Of a stretch of 64,000 bases of DNA, positions 24,350-33,917 are shown piece by piece (within the stretch, counting starts at the first letter, position 1; each line of letters starts with the position of its first letter). The notes beneath the pieces were generated by a model. The model ran no database searches and was not told where the DNA came from. It worked only from the letters and a program-made list of their open reading frames with translations. Where the stretch lies: the NCBI GenBank assembly GCA_021234155.1, contig JAJEKV010000041.1, positions 8,816,917-8,880,916 of the forward strand, given 5' to 3'. This DNA comes from Isoetes taiwanensis. Lineage: Eukaryota > Streptophyta > Lycopodiopsida > Isoetales > Isoetaceae. The position numbers and the translations under genes are program-made.

Positions 24350-25460
24350 CTAGGGCCTCTCCCTGCGAATTCTCCGTGCTAAGTGAATGTCCTTCGGCAT
24401 GAGGGTAACTCTCTTAGCATGGATCGCACAGAGGTTCCCTTCCTCAAAGAGCTGCACCAGCTCTGCTTCAGCGGCCTCTTGCAGGGCCCGGGTCATTAGA
24501 GGGGTAACCCTATAATCGGTCCGGAACTCCTGCATGATTTCCCTAAGGAGACGCTCGAAGGGCGCCTTCCTTATAAGGAGATTGGTGCACATTTGAAAGT
24601 GCTTGATCTCCCTAAACACCCGGGCGTACACACTGTTCGGCCCGTGGTGAACCCTTTTGGGTTTTTCCGGTCTAGGTGGGGGTGGGTTAGGCTGGTTTTT
24701 CTTCGGCCTGCCCCCCTCCACGGCCCGCTGCACCTTCTGACGGCAGTACCAGTCATTGTACCTCGTCCAGCGACGGAGGTACTCTTGGTATACCTTCATT
24801 TTGCGCATGAATTCACGATCCTGACGGAGCGTGAATTCCCGTTCTCCCACCTTCTGCTTCTTGACCTGCTTTGGTGGCTCCGGCCACTTAGGGTAAGGTG
24901 GTCTCGCGTCGGGGCCCTGCTGCTCCTCCTCCTCCTCGCCGTCTCCCCCTTTCTGTACCTCCTCCTCTTCACGAGGCTCTTCAATAACGACAGTCCCGCG
25001 AGGCCGGTCGTTTCTTCTCTTTGTCCTCCTCTCCTGCTGCCTGAGCTCCCGCTCGCGCTCCCTCTTCTTCCTAGTAGCCTTCTCCTCCGACCACTCTGCA
25101 ACCTTCTCTTTGCCCTTTTTCTTCGGTACCGAAGGGCCCGCCTCTTGCGTTTGGTGCTGCTGCTGCTGGTCCACCTGCTCTTCGACCTGCTCTTCCACCT
25201 CCGTGTCCGACAGAGGCCCAAAGTGGCGGGATTCGCCAGTTCTCTGAGAGCCCCCTGGCGAAGAGCTGCTGCTCGGGCTCGGTGCACTCTCTTGGCGTCG
25301 TGGAAGGTGTAGCCCTTCTGGCTTGGAGGAAGCCCCTCCTCTCTCGGCCCGGTCGAAGGTGCCCAGGAACCTTCTTGACATGCCGTCCTGCTGCCGCTTG
25401 CGCCATTGAGAGGGTGGGGCACTCGTTATACTTCCTCGCTGTTTGTTTGGTTCGAGCCAT
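24350..25460 (-). pseudogene. H3-like histone ORF of element 1, array unit 3 (fold intact, N-terminus shifted)
   Basis: Histone H3 pairs with H4 in nucleosomes. From the ATG at 25,460 the protein starts [10 protein letters not shown], the H3 tail through K9, then YNE instead of S10-T-G. Indels near 25,310-25,350 shift this frame. The rest lies in a continuous 374-codon frame (24,350-25,474) that opens 14 nt further upstream. That frame holds a basic region ([21 protein letters not shown]), an acidic run ([13 protein letters not shown]), a basic/aromatic stretch, a proline-rich linker and finally a complete H3 fold over the last 88 codons: [63 protein letters not shown]. Aligned without gaps to canonical H3, 58 of 88 residues match by hand count. 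Loop 1 has canonical H3 length, lacking the extra residue of plant CENH3, although ALQEAAE resembles CENH3. Confidence 0.95.
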
Positions 25461-26777
25461 AACTTACGGTTCAAGAAATGGATGACGTAAAGCTGAGCAA
25501 GAGAGAGGTGGTGGTGGGGAAAGGTTGGAGAGAGAGAATGAGGTGTCAGATATTTAAAAAAAGAGGGTCCCTAGGAATATTCTCCCACCATAATTACCCC
25601 TATTTATTAGCCTCCCTTATTAATTACACCATATTTAGTAATTATTTAATTATTAATGTATGTATTAACCCTGTATTAATTCGTATTATACCTTACATTT
25701 TTCGAATTTTCTAATGGTTTGAAGTGCTAATTATGGATTTGCGCCATTTTTCACTCGGGTCTCCGATTGGCATGATTCTTCGACCCATTTTAGGTGAAAT
25801 TTGGTGCAGATGCATACTTTTCACTCCAATTTTACTAGAAGATGAATTGGACTCACTCATTCCTTCGTCTAACACTTAACCTTACTCCGGACCCACTACC
25901 TAAGAGAAAATTTTTTTCCCTTATTTTCGGGGTTCGATGGTGGAAATTTTATTTCACACCCTATAGGCCCAATTAGACTACTTTCATGGTTATGGTCAGT
26001 GCTAGTTCCTGGTCAACCAAGAACATCGCCTAAGTGGCTGGGAGCAGTTCTGTTGAAGGGAAAATGGCAAATGAGGCCCCCTTTTTATAGACTATGGTTG
26101 GCCTCGGGATTCGTGCAAAAAGGTACCTACATAAGAAAGTCTTGGTTCTATGGCTATGAGTGTCCAAATGAGCTACCATGAAGTGCAAATCTAAGCAAAA
26201 CAAAGCAAGGAACACTACATGGCAGTTTATTTGGCTGAATTTGTTTAATTTGGGTCGAAAATGTGCTGACCCGGGTGAATCCGCGCGAAAGGCCTCCGCG
26301 TCGCGAACGCAGACGCGTTTGGCGCGGTCTCACCCAGTTGGCCGATTTTGGAGCCAATTTTGGTCAAATTTGAGAGTTTGAAGATGCTAACATGGCTAAT
26401 TGGATCAATTCTAACCTAACTAGCAACTTATTTTGAACAAAACTGACACCTAAAAGCATAATTTCGGCGCACCCGGGTGAATCCGCGCGAAACGCGCCCG
26501 CGTCGCGGACGCAGAGGCCATTGGCGCGGTCTCACCCGGTTGCCCCGATTTTTTTGCTTTTTGGATGATTTTTTTGCCAAAATTTTCGTTGTAGCCATGA
26601 TTTCTAGGGTATTCCTAAGCATGTTATAAAGAATTCTACTACAATTAGGTTTAATTTCCTAGATTTCAAGCATCTAACATTTTTCTACTTACAGAGGAAA
26701 ATAACTTTTATATTAATAAGAAAACACAATTACATGAAAATTTTAATCCTCTAACAAAATTTACAAAAATTGAGGGC

Positions 26778-26913
26778 CTAGGGCCTCTCCCTGCGAATTC
26801 TCCGTGCTAAGTGAATGTCCTTCGGCATGAGGGTAACTCTCTTAGCATGGATCGCACAGAGGTTCCCTTCCTCAAAGAGCTGCACCAGCTCTGCTTCAGC
26901 GGCCTCTTGCAGG
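26778..26913 (-). pseudogene. H3-like histone ORF, array unit 4 (C-terminal fragment)
   Basis: Only about the last 45 codons remain ([19 protein letters not shown] through [10 protein letters not shown] and stop). The fragment is cut at about 26,913, where sequence in the opposite orientation begins. Its codons are identical in sense to unit 3. Confidence 0.9.
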
Positions 26914-26922
26914 GGAACCTTC
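26905..26922. other. Inversion breakpoint between histone array and plus-strand element arm
   Basis: On the left is minus-strand histone sequence (complement of CCCTGCAAGAGGCC); on the right is plus-strand ORF1 sequence beginning GGAACCTTCTGTTCAGCCC. The two share a short GGG run, so the join looks like microhomology-mediated rearrangement. It could also be an assembly misjoin between repeats. Confidence 0.7.
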
Positions 26923-27901
26923 TGTTCAGCCCTTAGACTTAGCACCACTTGATACCCGTAGGGCCCAGGATCAAATCCTCAACATAGATTCCTCCGCGTA
27001 TGAATACCATGGCACGACGTCGGGGGCACCAGTTCTGCAGATCGACGAAGACTACGAGCAGTTAGGGGAGCAAAACCCAGAATGGGAGAGCAGGGAGGCA
27101 ACAAGGATGTAGAGATACATGTCAAGGCACGACGACGACATCAGAAGAGCCACCGAGCCACCGGTCGGCATCACAGCTCTGTCGCCGATAGTCATCGACG
27201 GAGAGGAGTACATTTTAGCAAATGACATCCTCAACTTGTCATACTGCCAGGAACAGGGACTTCGAATCGACGAGCTTCTAGGCATGATAGCACATGGGAA
27301 AAGCACGGACCTCATCGACTATTCATACCAGGAGATCCCAAGGGAGCTGGCAGAGAGACACTCTTATGCTGGGGAGACAATGTCAGACATAGCAGCCTAT
27401 CAGCAGATAAGGGAGATCTATCGACAGCAGGAACCTATCATTTCAGAGGAGGAGTTCCAGCAGATACAGAGCACACTGTACAAACCAGGGAGGGGCCCAA
27501 GCTCAAGCCGGACAGTTCGAGCCAGGAGCATGAGGGAAGGGTCCAGTAGCATCAACTTGGACAATGCAACCAGCATGTGGAGAGATCATGAAGATCTTAT
27601 GGCAGTGGACGCCTACGGTGGAGCGGCTCAAAGGAAGGGCACGGGTTCGCGAGGCACGGGTAAAGGTACGGCACTTTGCTACTACCTTCCAGCCCTCAGC
27701 CAAGGGCAAATGGTAGTCTTCCACAAGGAGTTCAGTCCAAGGGGGGAAGAATCAGTGGCACTTCTCATAGCACTCTCGGGCTTCGGGCAGCACTCGAAGA
27801 TATACGCCCATGCAGATCACGTCATCCTTTTCAAGAGGTCCGTAGCGCTCCATTGCCTTGACTTCGCTAGGGCCACCTCAGGGACGCATCACTTTCAGTA
27901 G
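26914..27901 (+). pseudogene. Element 1 ORF1 (copy B, N-terminus missing)
   Basis: The sequence enters the protein at [22 protein letters not shown] near 27,110 replaces the CAG codon in MQRYMSRH of copy A. From 27,119 the frame is open for 260 codons to TSGTHHFQ and a stop at 27,899-27,901. This copy shows that the N- and C-terminal parts seen in copy A belong to one polypeptide. After the stop another frame continues with VAAIAPELPEPEMARALEGR and ends at about 28,048, so the original protein may have been some 50 residues longer. Function unknown. Confidence 0.6.
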
Positions 27902-28048
27902 TAGCAGCAATTGCACCAGAACTCCCGGAACCGGAAATGGCTCGAGCACTCGAGGGAAGATCGACAAGGAACATCCTGCGCAACCTCGGCAAAGGCCTCC
28001 GATTCAGGGATGTCAAGAATTTCTTTAGGCTTTCAGGAGGCCATTGAA

Positions 28049-28278
28049 TAGCTGTAGAATTTCCTTAAAGTTTTAATTGTGCTAAATGTTTTCTTGTACC
28101 CTATTGTGCTAATACATATCTACTCTACCACATGTAACTTCTATGTATTAATGACTATTAACTGTTTTATAAATGAAATGCTTCGTATGATTTCCTTATA
28201 ACTAAAAATAATTCAATTACAAGTAAGATTGATCAACATCTAACCCAAATAACATGTATTGATGATCAATCCTTGCAG
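28049..28278 (+). other. Intron-like spacer before gag
   Basis: AT-rich and non-coding, ending CCTTGCAG (28,271-28,278). The gag frame is open from the base after this AG (AARNTGSGSQGQGRHHQW region) into MTPEAINARL at 28,377. This supports a 3' splice site whose donor lies upstream. Confidence 0.45.
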
Positions 28279-28376
28279 CAAGAAACACAGGCTCAGGTTC
28301 TCAAGGCCAAGGCCGACATCACCAGTGGGTATCCAGGAACCTATTTGGACGTGATCAAGATGACAACAACGACGAA

Positions 28377-29640
28377 ATGACGCCGGAAGCAATCAACGCA
28401 AGGCTCGTCCAGATGAGGAACCAGATGCATCAGCTGATCCACTGGGCCACCCCATTGATGAATGCCCAGGAATACGCACCTGCTCCACCACCACCTCCAC
28501 CGCTACCTCAGCAAGGCATCGAGGAAGGCCCACGGAGGGGCAGGACAACCAGGGGAATGTCAGAGACAGGAAGAGGAAAAGGAGAAACAGAAGGAGTCCA
28601 ACACCACCTAGCTCCAGTTCTTCAGACACTTCAGACAGTCAAGACAGTTCTACCTCAGAAAGTGAGTCCGACAGGTAAGAGCCAGGACAAGGAAGGAAGA
28701 TGATTATCAAAAGAAAGTTGACGATTACTTTGAGCAATGTGTGGAAGACTAGGAAGTTGGGTCAGTTCGGAAGGACAAAGTCGTGGTATGGAGGCGTAAG
28801 CCCGGCTTGATGAGATGGAAGAGTTCGGCAACTCTTATGGCATGAAGGATAAGGATATAGGGAAAGTTGCCACAAAGAAACTTGATAGGAGCAAATAGAA
28901 TCGGGTGGAAAGGCTATGCTAAGTCCAACAAGCTCAAAAGGAACGATTCTTGCATTCAAGACCTTCAAAGAAGGCCTTTCGGCAGACATTATGTGCCTAG
29001 GTCACATACTAGCGAAAAGAGATCCAAAGCAGCTTCTCTGAGTTGAACCAGGTACATTGTCGATGCTTAAGCATACTGAGAGGAATTTATGCGACTTAGA
29101 CTCCATGTTCCCGAGAGTGTCGGAAGGCAAGCGGTTGAAACCTACATCGAGGGATTGAACAACAATATCAAAAGTCTAGTCCGAGCAATCAACCCTAAGT
29201 CGCTGGGGCGTAGTCAAAGATAAAGCCATAAGTTTGGAAGAAGCGCCAGCAACGCCAGGGGAGAGACAATCGACCTTCAAAGGAAAGTCAACAGGGCAGT
29301 ACCAAGGGCAGCAACAGAGTAAGCAATCAGCAACTACGCCATCAGGAGGCCAGCAGCAAGGAAGAGCTCAGGGTAAGAACTTTGGAGAATGCATCAGGGG
29401 GCAGCATGTTAAAGCGCATTCTAGACAGCCTGACGAAAGAGAAGAGACATGAATGTATTGAGAAGAAGCTATGTTTCAGGTGCTTCCAGCCAGGGCACCG
29501 AACACATGATTGCCCATTCGTCATGCAGGCAGCTTTGGCAGAGCTTATGGATTGGGATTCGCCGACAGAAGCAGATGAAGACGACGACCAGCATGAGGCC
29601 CAGGACTTCATAGATGGTGAGTGCCATATCTGTGCAAATA
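28377..29640 (+). pseudogene. Element 1 gag (copy B, several frameshifts)
   Basis: It starts MTPEAINARLVQMRNQMHQL with the proline-rich block. Compared with the copy at 39,307 it has lost a few bases at about 28,532, with more indels at 28,660-29,050 and near 29,210. The CCHC knuckle [14 protein letters not shown] is intact (about 29,474-29,515) in the frame that continues into protease. Gag normally forms the virus-like particle and binds the RNA. Confidence 0.85.
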
Positions 29641-31263
29641 TTGAGTCGGGTGATATAGAAAATCAGTCGACAGTGATCGCGGCTGATGGAATCATAGATA
29701 GCAATCCATATGTAGTCCTCATAGACACAGGTAGCTCTCACAATTTCGCCTCTCCTAGGCTGGCTGCCCTAATGAAGAACAAGGTATTGAAGTCTAAGCC
29801 AAGGCCAGTTGCTATGGCAAACGGCGCCATTCGGCACACTAAGGGGAGAAGGATTACATTCGACATAGACCTTAGTGGAAGTAAGTGGCCCATGGGGGCA
29901 GAGGTCATGGAGATTGGAAGGTATGACCTTATAGTAGGAATGGAGTTCCTAAAGCCAGCGAAAGCCATGATCGACTGCGACCGCAATGAAGTCGCCATGA
30001 CAGCACCGGACGGCACCAAATTCATAGTGAGAGGTAAGAAGACAGCTTCTTCTATGCAGTGTATTTCTTTGAAGCAGCTAAGGAAAAGTATAGAAAGAAA
30101 TAAGGTGGATTACATTTTGAGATTAGAGGCAATTGAGCCCAATAAACAGGATGGAAACGACCAAAAGGGGAAGCAGTTGCCCAAGCCAGTAGCAAGGCTT
30201 ATTTCGGAATTCAAGGATGTATTTCCGGATGAAATCCGGCAGCTACCACCTTATAGGGGTGTGGAGTGTGAGATCACATTAGCACCAGATGCTAAGCCTA
30301 CCAGCAAGGCACCATACAGGATGAGCACACCGGAGTTGATTGAGCTCAAGAAGCAACTCCAGGAATTGCTTGAGCTTGGTTTTATTAGAGCAAGTGTGTC
30401 TCCTTTTGGAGCACCCATACTCTTCGTGAAGAAGAAAGATGGCAGCTTAAGAATGTGCATAGACTATCGCCAGCTCAACAAGCAGACGATAAAGAATAAG
30501 TATGCATTGCCACGGGCAGATGATTTGATGGACCAGCTCCAAGGAGCAAAGGTATTCTCTAAAATTGACTTAAGGTCAGGATACCACCAAATAAGGATAA
30601 AGGAAGAAGATATCCATAAGACCGCCTTTAGAACGCGGTATGGTCACTTTGAGTTTACGGTAATGCCCTTTGGATTGTCCAATGCTCCAAAGAACTTTTA
30701 TGCCTCATGAACGACGTCTTGAGGGGATTTTCTAGATGAGTTTGTCATTGTCTTCTTCGATGACATTCTAGTTTACAGCAAGTCCATTGAAGATCATAGT
30801 CAGAAGGGTGTTAGAAAAGTTGAGGCGGCATCGTTTGTATGGAAAGCTCTCCAAATGCCACTTTGCTACGGAAAGAGTGGAGTACTTGGGCCATGTCATA
30901 TCGGGCGAAGGGATCTCCACCGACCCAAGAAAAGATCGGCAAAGAGTAGATTGGCCAGCTCCAAAGAATGTGGCGGAAGTAAGAAGCTTTCTAGGTCTGG
31001 CAGGTTATTACAGAAAGTTCGTGAAGGATTTCGCTAAGTGGGCATCCCCTTTGACGGACCTCACTAAGAGTGCTAAGGTGAAAGATTGGAGAACACATTG
31101 GTTAGAAAATGTTCAAGCTTCATTTGAAAAGCTTAAGGAGGCCTTAACATCAGCACCGAGCTGGTTACGCGATCCGCACAAGGACAAGATAGTAGCAACA
31201 GATGCAAGTAAGATAGCGGCAGGTTGGAGTCCTTATGCAAGAAGGAAGAGTAATAGCTTATGA
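29382..31263 (+). pseudogene. Element 1 protease and reverse transcriptase (copy B)
   Basis: An open frame of 442 codons (29,382-30,710) covers the gag knuckle, an aspartic protease with [15 protein letters not shown] (DTGSS at 29,724-29,738) and the fingers and palm of the RT ([43 protein letters not shown]). A small change at about 30,690 (AAGAA instead of GCA) shifts the frame just before the catalytic motif. The catalytic FFDDILVYS is still readable (30,753-30,764 for FFDD). The thumb continues in 30,787-31,263, with more indels near 30,790 and 30,930. The enzyme would be inactive as read. Confidence 0.9.
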
Positions 31264-31356
31264 TTCCAAGAAGTTGAACGACACCGAAAGCAGCTATCCA
31301 ACCCATGATCGGAACTTCTAGCTATTGTCAGGGCTCTTCGTATTTGGAGGCATTAT

Positions 31357-33084
31357 TTGCTCGGGAGGAAGTTTCAGTTAGATACTGATCACCAGAGCCT
31401 CCAATACATCTTTACCCAACCACTCCTCAATCTAAGGCAAAGGAGGTGGATGGAATTCCTAGAAGAGTATGACTTTGAGATTGCTTATAAGCCAGGTAAG
31501 TTGAATGTGGTCGCCGATGCTCTTTCTAGAAGACCCCTTGAGACGAGAACACATTGTAATGCTATATCAACTCTTTCGAGTGGGTATGGCAAGAAAATTG
31601 AGGAGACATTACCATTTGATGGTGATTTCAAGGAGGTGTGGGAAAGCCTCTCTAGGGAGGCTAGAACAGATAAGGAACGAGAAGCCTTCAAGCATTATAA
31701 GAAGGAAGGCAACTTGTTATATCATAAGCATAAGTTGTGTGTACCCGAATCGTCAGGTATAAGGAAGTTAATTCTTCATGACACACACAACAGCCCAATA
31801 GCAGGGCATGCAGGGTTTATGAAGACCTACTTCAAGATTCGAAGTAGCTACTTCTGGCCGGGAATGAAGAAGCAGATAGCAAGATATATTCGCGAGTGCC
31901 AGTTGTGTCAGCAAACCAAAGCGGAGCAGCTTCGAATTCCAGGAGCTTTGGAACCTCTAGCAGTGCCGAATGCGAAGTGGGAAGTGGTAAGTATGGATTT
32001 TATCACAGGACTTCCCAAGACTCTTCGAGGCAAGGATGCATTGATGGTCGTAGTAGACAAATTATCTAAGATGGCACATTTTGTGCCTTGTAGAACTACC
32101 GACACAGCATTAGATACTGCCAAGCTATTTGTGAAGGAGATTTTTAGGCTCCATGGCATGCCTCGGGAGATAATATCTGATAGAGATTCTAAGTTTATGA
32201 GTGCTTTTTGGCAGGACCTCTTTAGCACCATTCAGACGAAGCTCTCCATGAGCACAGCTTATCATCCCCAAACAGATGGTCAGACGGAGAGGACGAATCG
32301 AATCATTGAAGATATGCTTAGAAGCTTTGTGTGGAATAAGCAGTCCAAGTGGGATGAGTATATCCACTTGGTGGAATTCGCCTACAATAGTGCCAAGCAG
32401 GAGTCATCTCAGATGTCTCCTTTCATGGTAAATTACGGGTACCAGTGCTTAACCCCGGACACTTGGCACAACCCCGTGTCAAAGGTTGAAGTGTCCCAGC
32501 AGATGCTAGGAGATATGCAGCAGTTGGTGGAAGAAGTGAGGGGTTACCTCCTAGCAGCAAGAAGTCGGCAGAAGAGCGTAGCCGACAAGCACAGGACCGT
32601 AAGAGAGTTCAAGGAAGGCGATAGCGTGTGGTTGAAGATCAAGGTCAAGCAAGCTAAGCTTCGGATTGGGAGTTGCAAGAAGCTTGCCCCTAGGTGGGCT
32701 GGTCCGTTCAAGATTTTGGAGAGAGTGGGCTCCCAAGCCTACAAGTTGGATCTTCCGGCCCATCTCAAAGTTCACAAGGTCTTCCACGTAAGTTTATTGA
32801 AAAGGCACAATCCTAACCCTGACGAGGTCTTGGATACTCCAACTTTATTGGAAATGACGGAGGAGCAAGTTGAAATCGTGCCTGAGTTACTTCTTGATAA
32901 GTCATTCAAGAAGACTAGGAGGTCTCAGTTCCTCCAGTATTTGGTCAAGTGGAAGCACTTGCCCGTGGAAGACGCGACATGGGTATTGAAGCAGGATTTG
33001 GAGAAGCAATACCCAGAGTTTATGAAGGAGTTTGATGGGCGAGTCGTCTCCGACTTGGTCGACCCCGACTTGCCAGGAGGTTAG
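31357..33084 (+). CDS. Element 1 RNase H end, integrase and chromodomain (open 575-codon frame, copy B)
   Basis: The frame starts inside RNase H ([13 protein letters not shown]). Next comes the integrase: a zinc-binding HHCC region (HDTHNSPIAGHAGF, then CQLCQQTK), a catalytic core with the three acidic residues in [19 protein letters not shown] and TDGQTERTNR, and the C-terminal GPFKILERVGSQAYKLDLP segment. The last 70 codons hold a chromodomain with FLQYLVKWKHLPVEDATWVL. Integrase inserts the element; in chromoviruses this C-terminal chromodomain is known to steer insertion by reading histone H3 methylation. The frame has no internal stop but is cut off from the upstream pol by frameshifts, so it is not a complete gene. 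Confidence 0.92.
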   Translation: MLGRKFQLDTDHQSLQYIFTQPLLNLRQRRWMEFLEEYDFEIAYKPGKLNVVADALSRRPLETRTHCNAISTLSSGYGKKIEETLPFDGDFKEVWESLSREARTDKEREAFKHYKKEGNLLYHKHKLCVPESSGIRKLILHDTHNSPIAGHAGFMKTYFKIRSSYFWPGMKKQIARYIRECQLCQQTKAEQLRIPGALEPLAVPNAKWEVVSMDFITGLPKTLRGKDALMVVVDKLSKMAHFVPCRTTDTALDTAKLFVKEIFRLHGMPREIISDRDSKFMSAFWQDLFSTIQTKLSMSTAYHPQTDGQTERTNRIIEDMLRSFVWNKQSKWDEYIHLVEFAYNSAKQESSQMSPFMVNYGYQCLTPDTWHNPVSKVEVSQQMLGDMQQLVEEVRGYLLAARSRQKSVADKHRTVREFKEGDSVWLKIKVKQAKLRIGSCKKLAPRWAGPFKILERVGSQAYKLDLPAHLKVHKVFHVSLLKRHNPNPDEVLDTPTLLEMTEEQVEIVPELLLDKSFKKTRRSQFLQYLVKWKHLPVEDATWVLKQDLEKQYPEFMKEFDGRVVSDLVDPDLPGG

Positions 33085-33904
33085 CTAGTGTGTTTCTTAG
33101 TTAGCCTCTAGTTCTGGCAGATGTATTCTAGCTAGTGGAATACATAAGGCCAGAATCTTGGAACATGTGGGCGATGATGAGATAAGCCTTTAAGGCATTC
33201 TCTAGGCCAACATGCACCAAGAGGTGCGCATGACCAATAGGGTCATGCGAGAGAGAGAGGAAAGGCATGGTGCGCGATGATGGGACATCGGTCGGATGCT
33301 CTCTATGCCACGATGTGGGGTTCGCACACCTGGCCATAGGGGGGTCATGGTGAAGGTCAAAGTGATCATGTGCGATGATGGGATCGTGAGACGTTCCCTA
33401 GCTTAAAACCCTTGGGGCATGATGCACTAGGGGTACTCGGCACCGGGTAACCGAGTACAAGGTAGCACTTGATCATGGGCGATGATGGGATCATCTTAAA
33501 TGGTCCTTAAGCTCAAATCCGGAAGGGCCATGATCGAGTGCAAGGTATGGTAAGGGGGGTGGTCCCCTAAAACCACAAATTTATTAATTAAACTAACGTA
33601 ATGTGCTCCATGTGCAGGCAAGTGAGAAGGAGCTTCGAGGTGGGGCGCATTACGAGAAGATGGGGGAACCATAATTTAGATTATGAACCCTAATAACTCT
33701 TATAATAATGTTTTGAATTATTGTAAGAAGTAACCTTGTTAAGGCTATATAATTTTGTATAAGTACAAATATAGCCTAAATTTTGACATTTAACTTTAAT
33801 AGGAAGTTGATCGTTTAAATTAAACTTAAGTGCATGATCTTATGTTGTTTTGCAGGATAGATAGGCTCGTCACCTTAGCGCAATGCTGGGGACAGCATTG
33901 TCCT
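33085..33904 (+). other. 3' non-coding region of element 1 with a repeated GCGATGATGGGA motif
   Basis: Between the pol stop and the polypurine tract lie four copies of GCGATGAT(G/A)(G/A)GA, at about 33,171, 33,274, 33,372 and 33,479, with GATCATG sequences beside two of them. The rest is AT-rich. The same region follows the pol of the other copy (61,871-62,689). Confidence 0.7.
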
Positions 33905-33917
33905 AAGGGGGGGAGAA
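33905..33917 (+). other. Polypurine tract of element 1
   Basis: AAGGGGGGGAGAA directly precedes the TGTGACG start of the LTR, the expected position and composition for the plus-strand primer. The counterpart at 62,690-62,699 is AAGGGGAGAA. Confidence 0.9.

Larger units (their letters stand above)
18722..26913 (-). repeat. Tandem array of 2.43-kb histone modules (3 full units plus 1 partial)
   Basis: Unit starts, marked by CTAAGTGGCTGGGAGC, lie at 18,722, 21,160, 23,599 and 26,030, giving units of 2,438, 2,439 and 2,431 bp and a fourth cut at 26,913. Read on the minus strand, each unit begins with the GATGTTCTTGG sequence that follows the PBS in the LTR-linked copy at 46,699. It then has the leader, the H3-like ORF, and a spacer with two GC-rich hairpins, ending CCACTTAG. 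Units join head to tail as CACTTAG-GCGATG with no LTR or PBS between them. The unit nearest 18,722 continues without interruption into ORF1, which shows the normal order of the parent element. Confidence 0.93.

Noticed and set aside
24593-25312. Long plus-strand open frame of 239 codons opposite the histone ORF (and a similar one at 19,780-20,190)
   Set aside because: It is leucine- and arginine-rich low-complexity translation of the antisense of a GC-rich, acidic/basic coding sequence. It has no family features, and its frame is not kept in all units.
25461-25474. Alternative start MNRKLW of the 374-codon frame as the true histone start
   Set aside because: In copy D the MAQTKQTARK frame is the one in register with the downstream charged region. 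MNRKLW is in register only in unit 3 because of indels near 25,310-25,350.
18722-26913. CRISPR-like or satellite interpretation of the 2.43-kb repeats
   Set aside because: Units are long, adjacent without spacers, and contain a coding ORF. This is a tandem gene-module array in a plant genome.
19470-26913. Host CENH3 or H3 gene cluster independent of transposons
   Set aside because: The same leader and ORF sit directly after LTR and PBS at 46,686-47,737, and unit 1 runs directly into the retrotransposon ORF1 and gag, so the histone belongs to the element.
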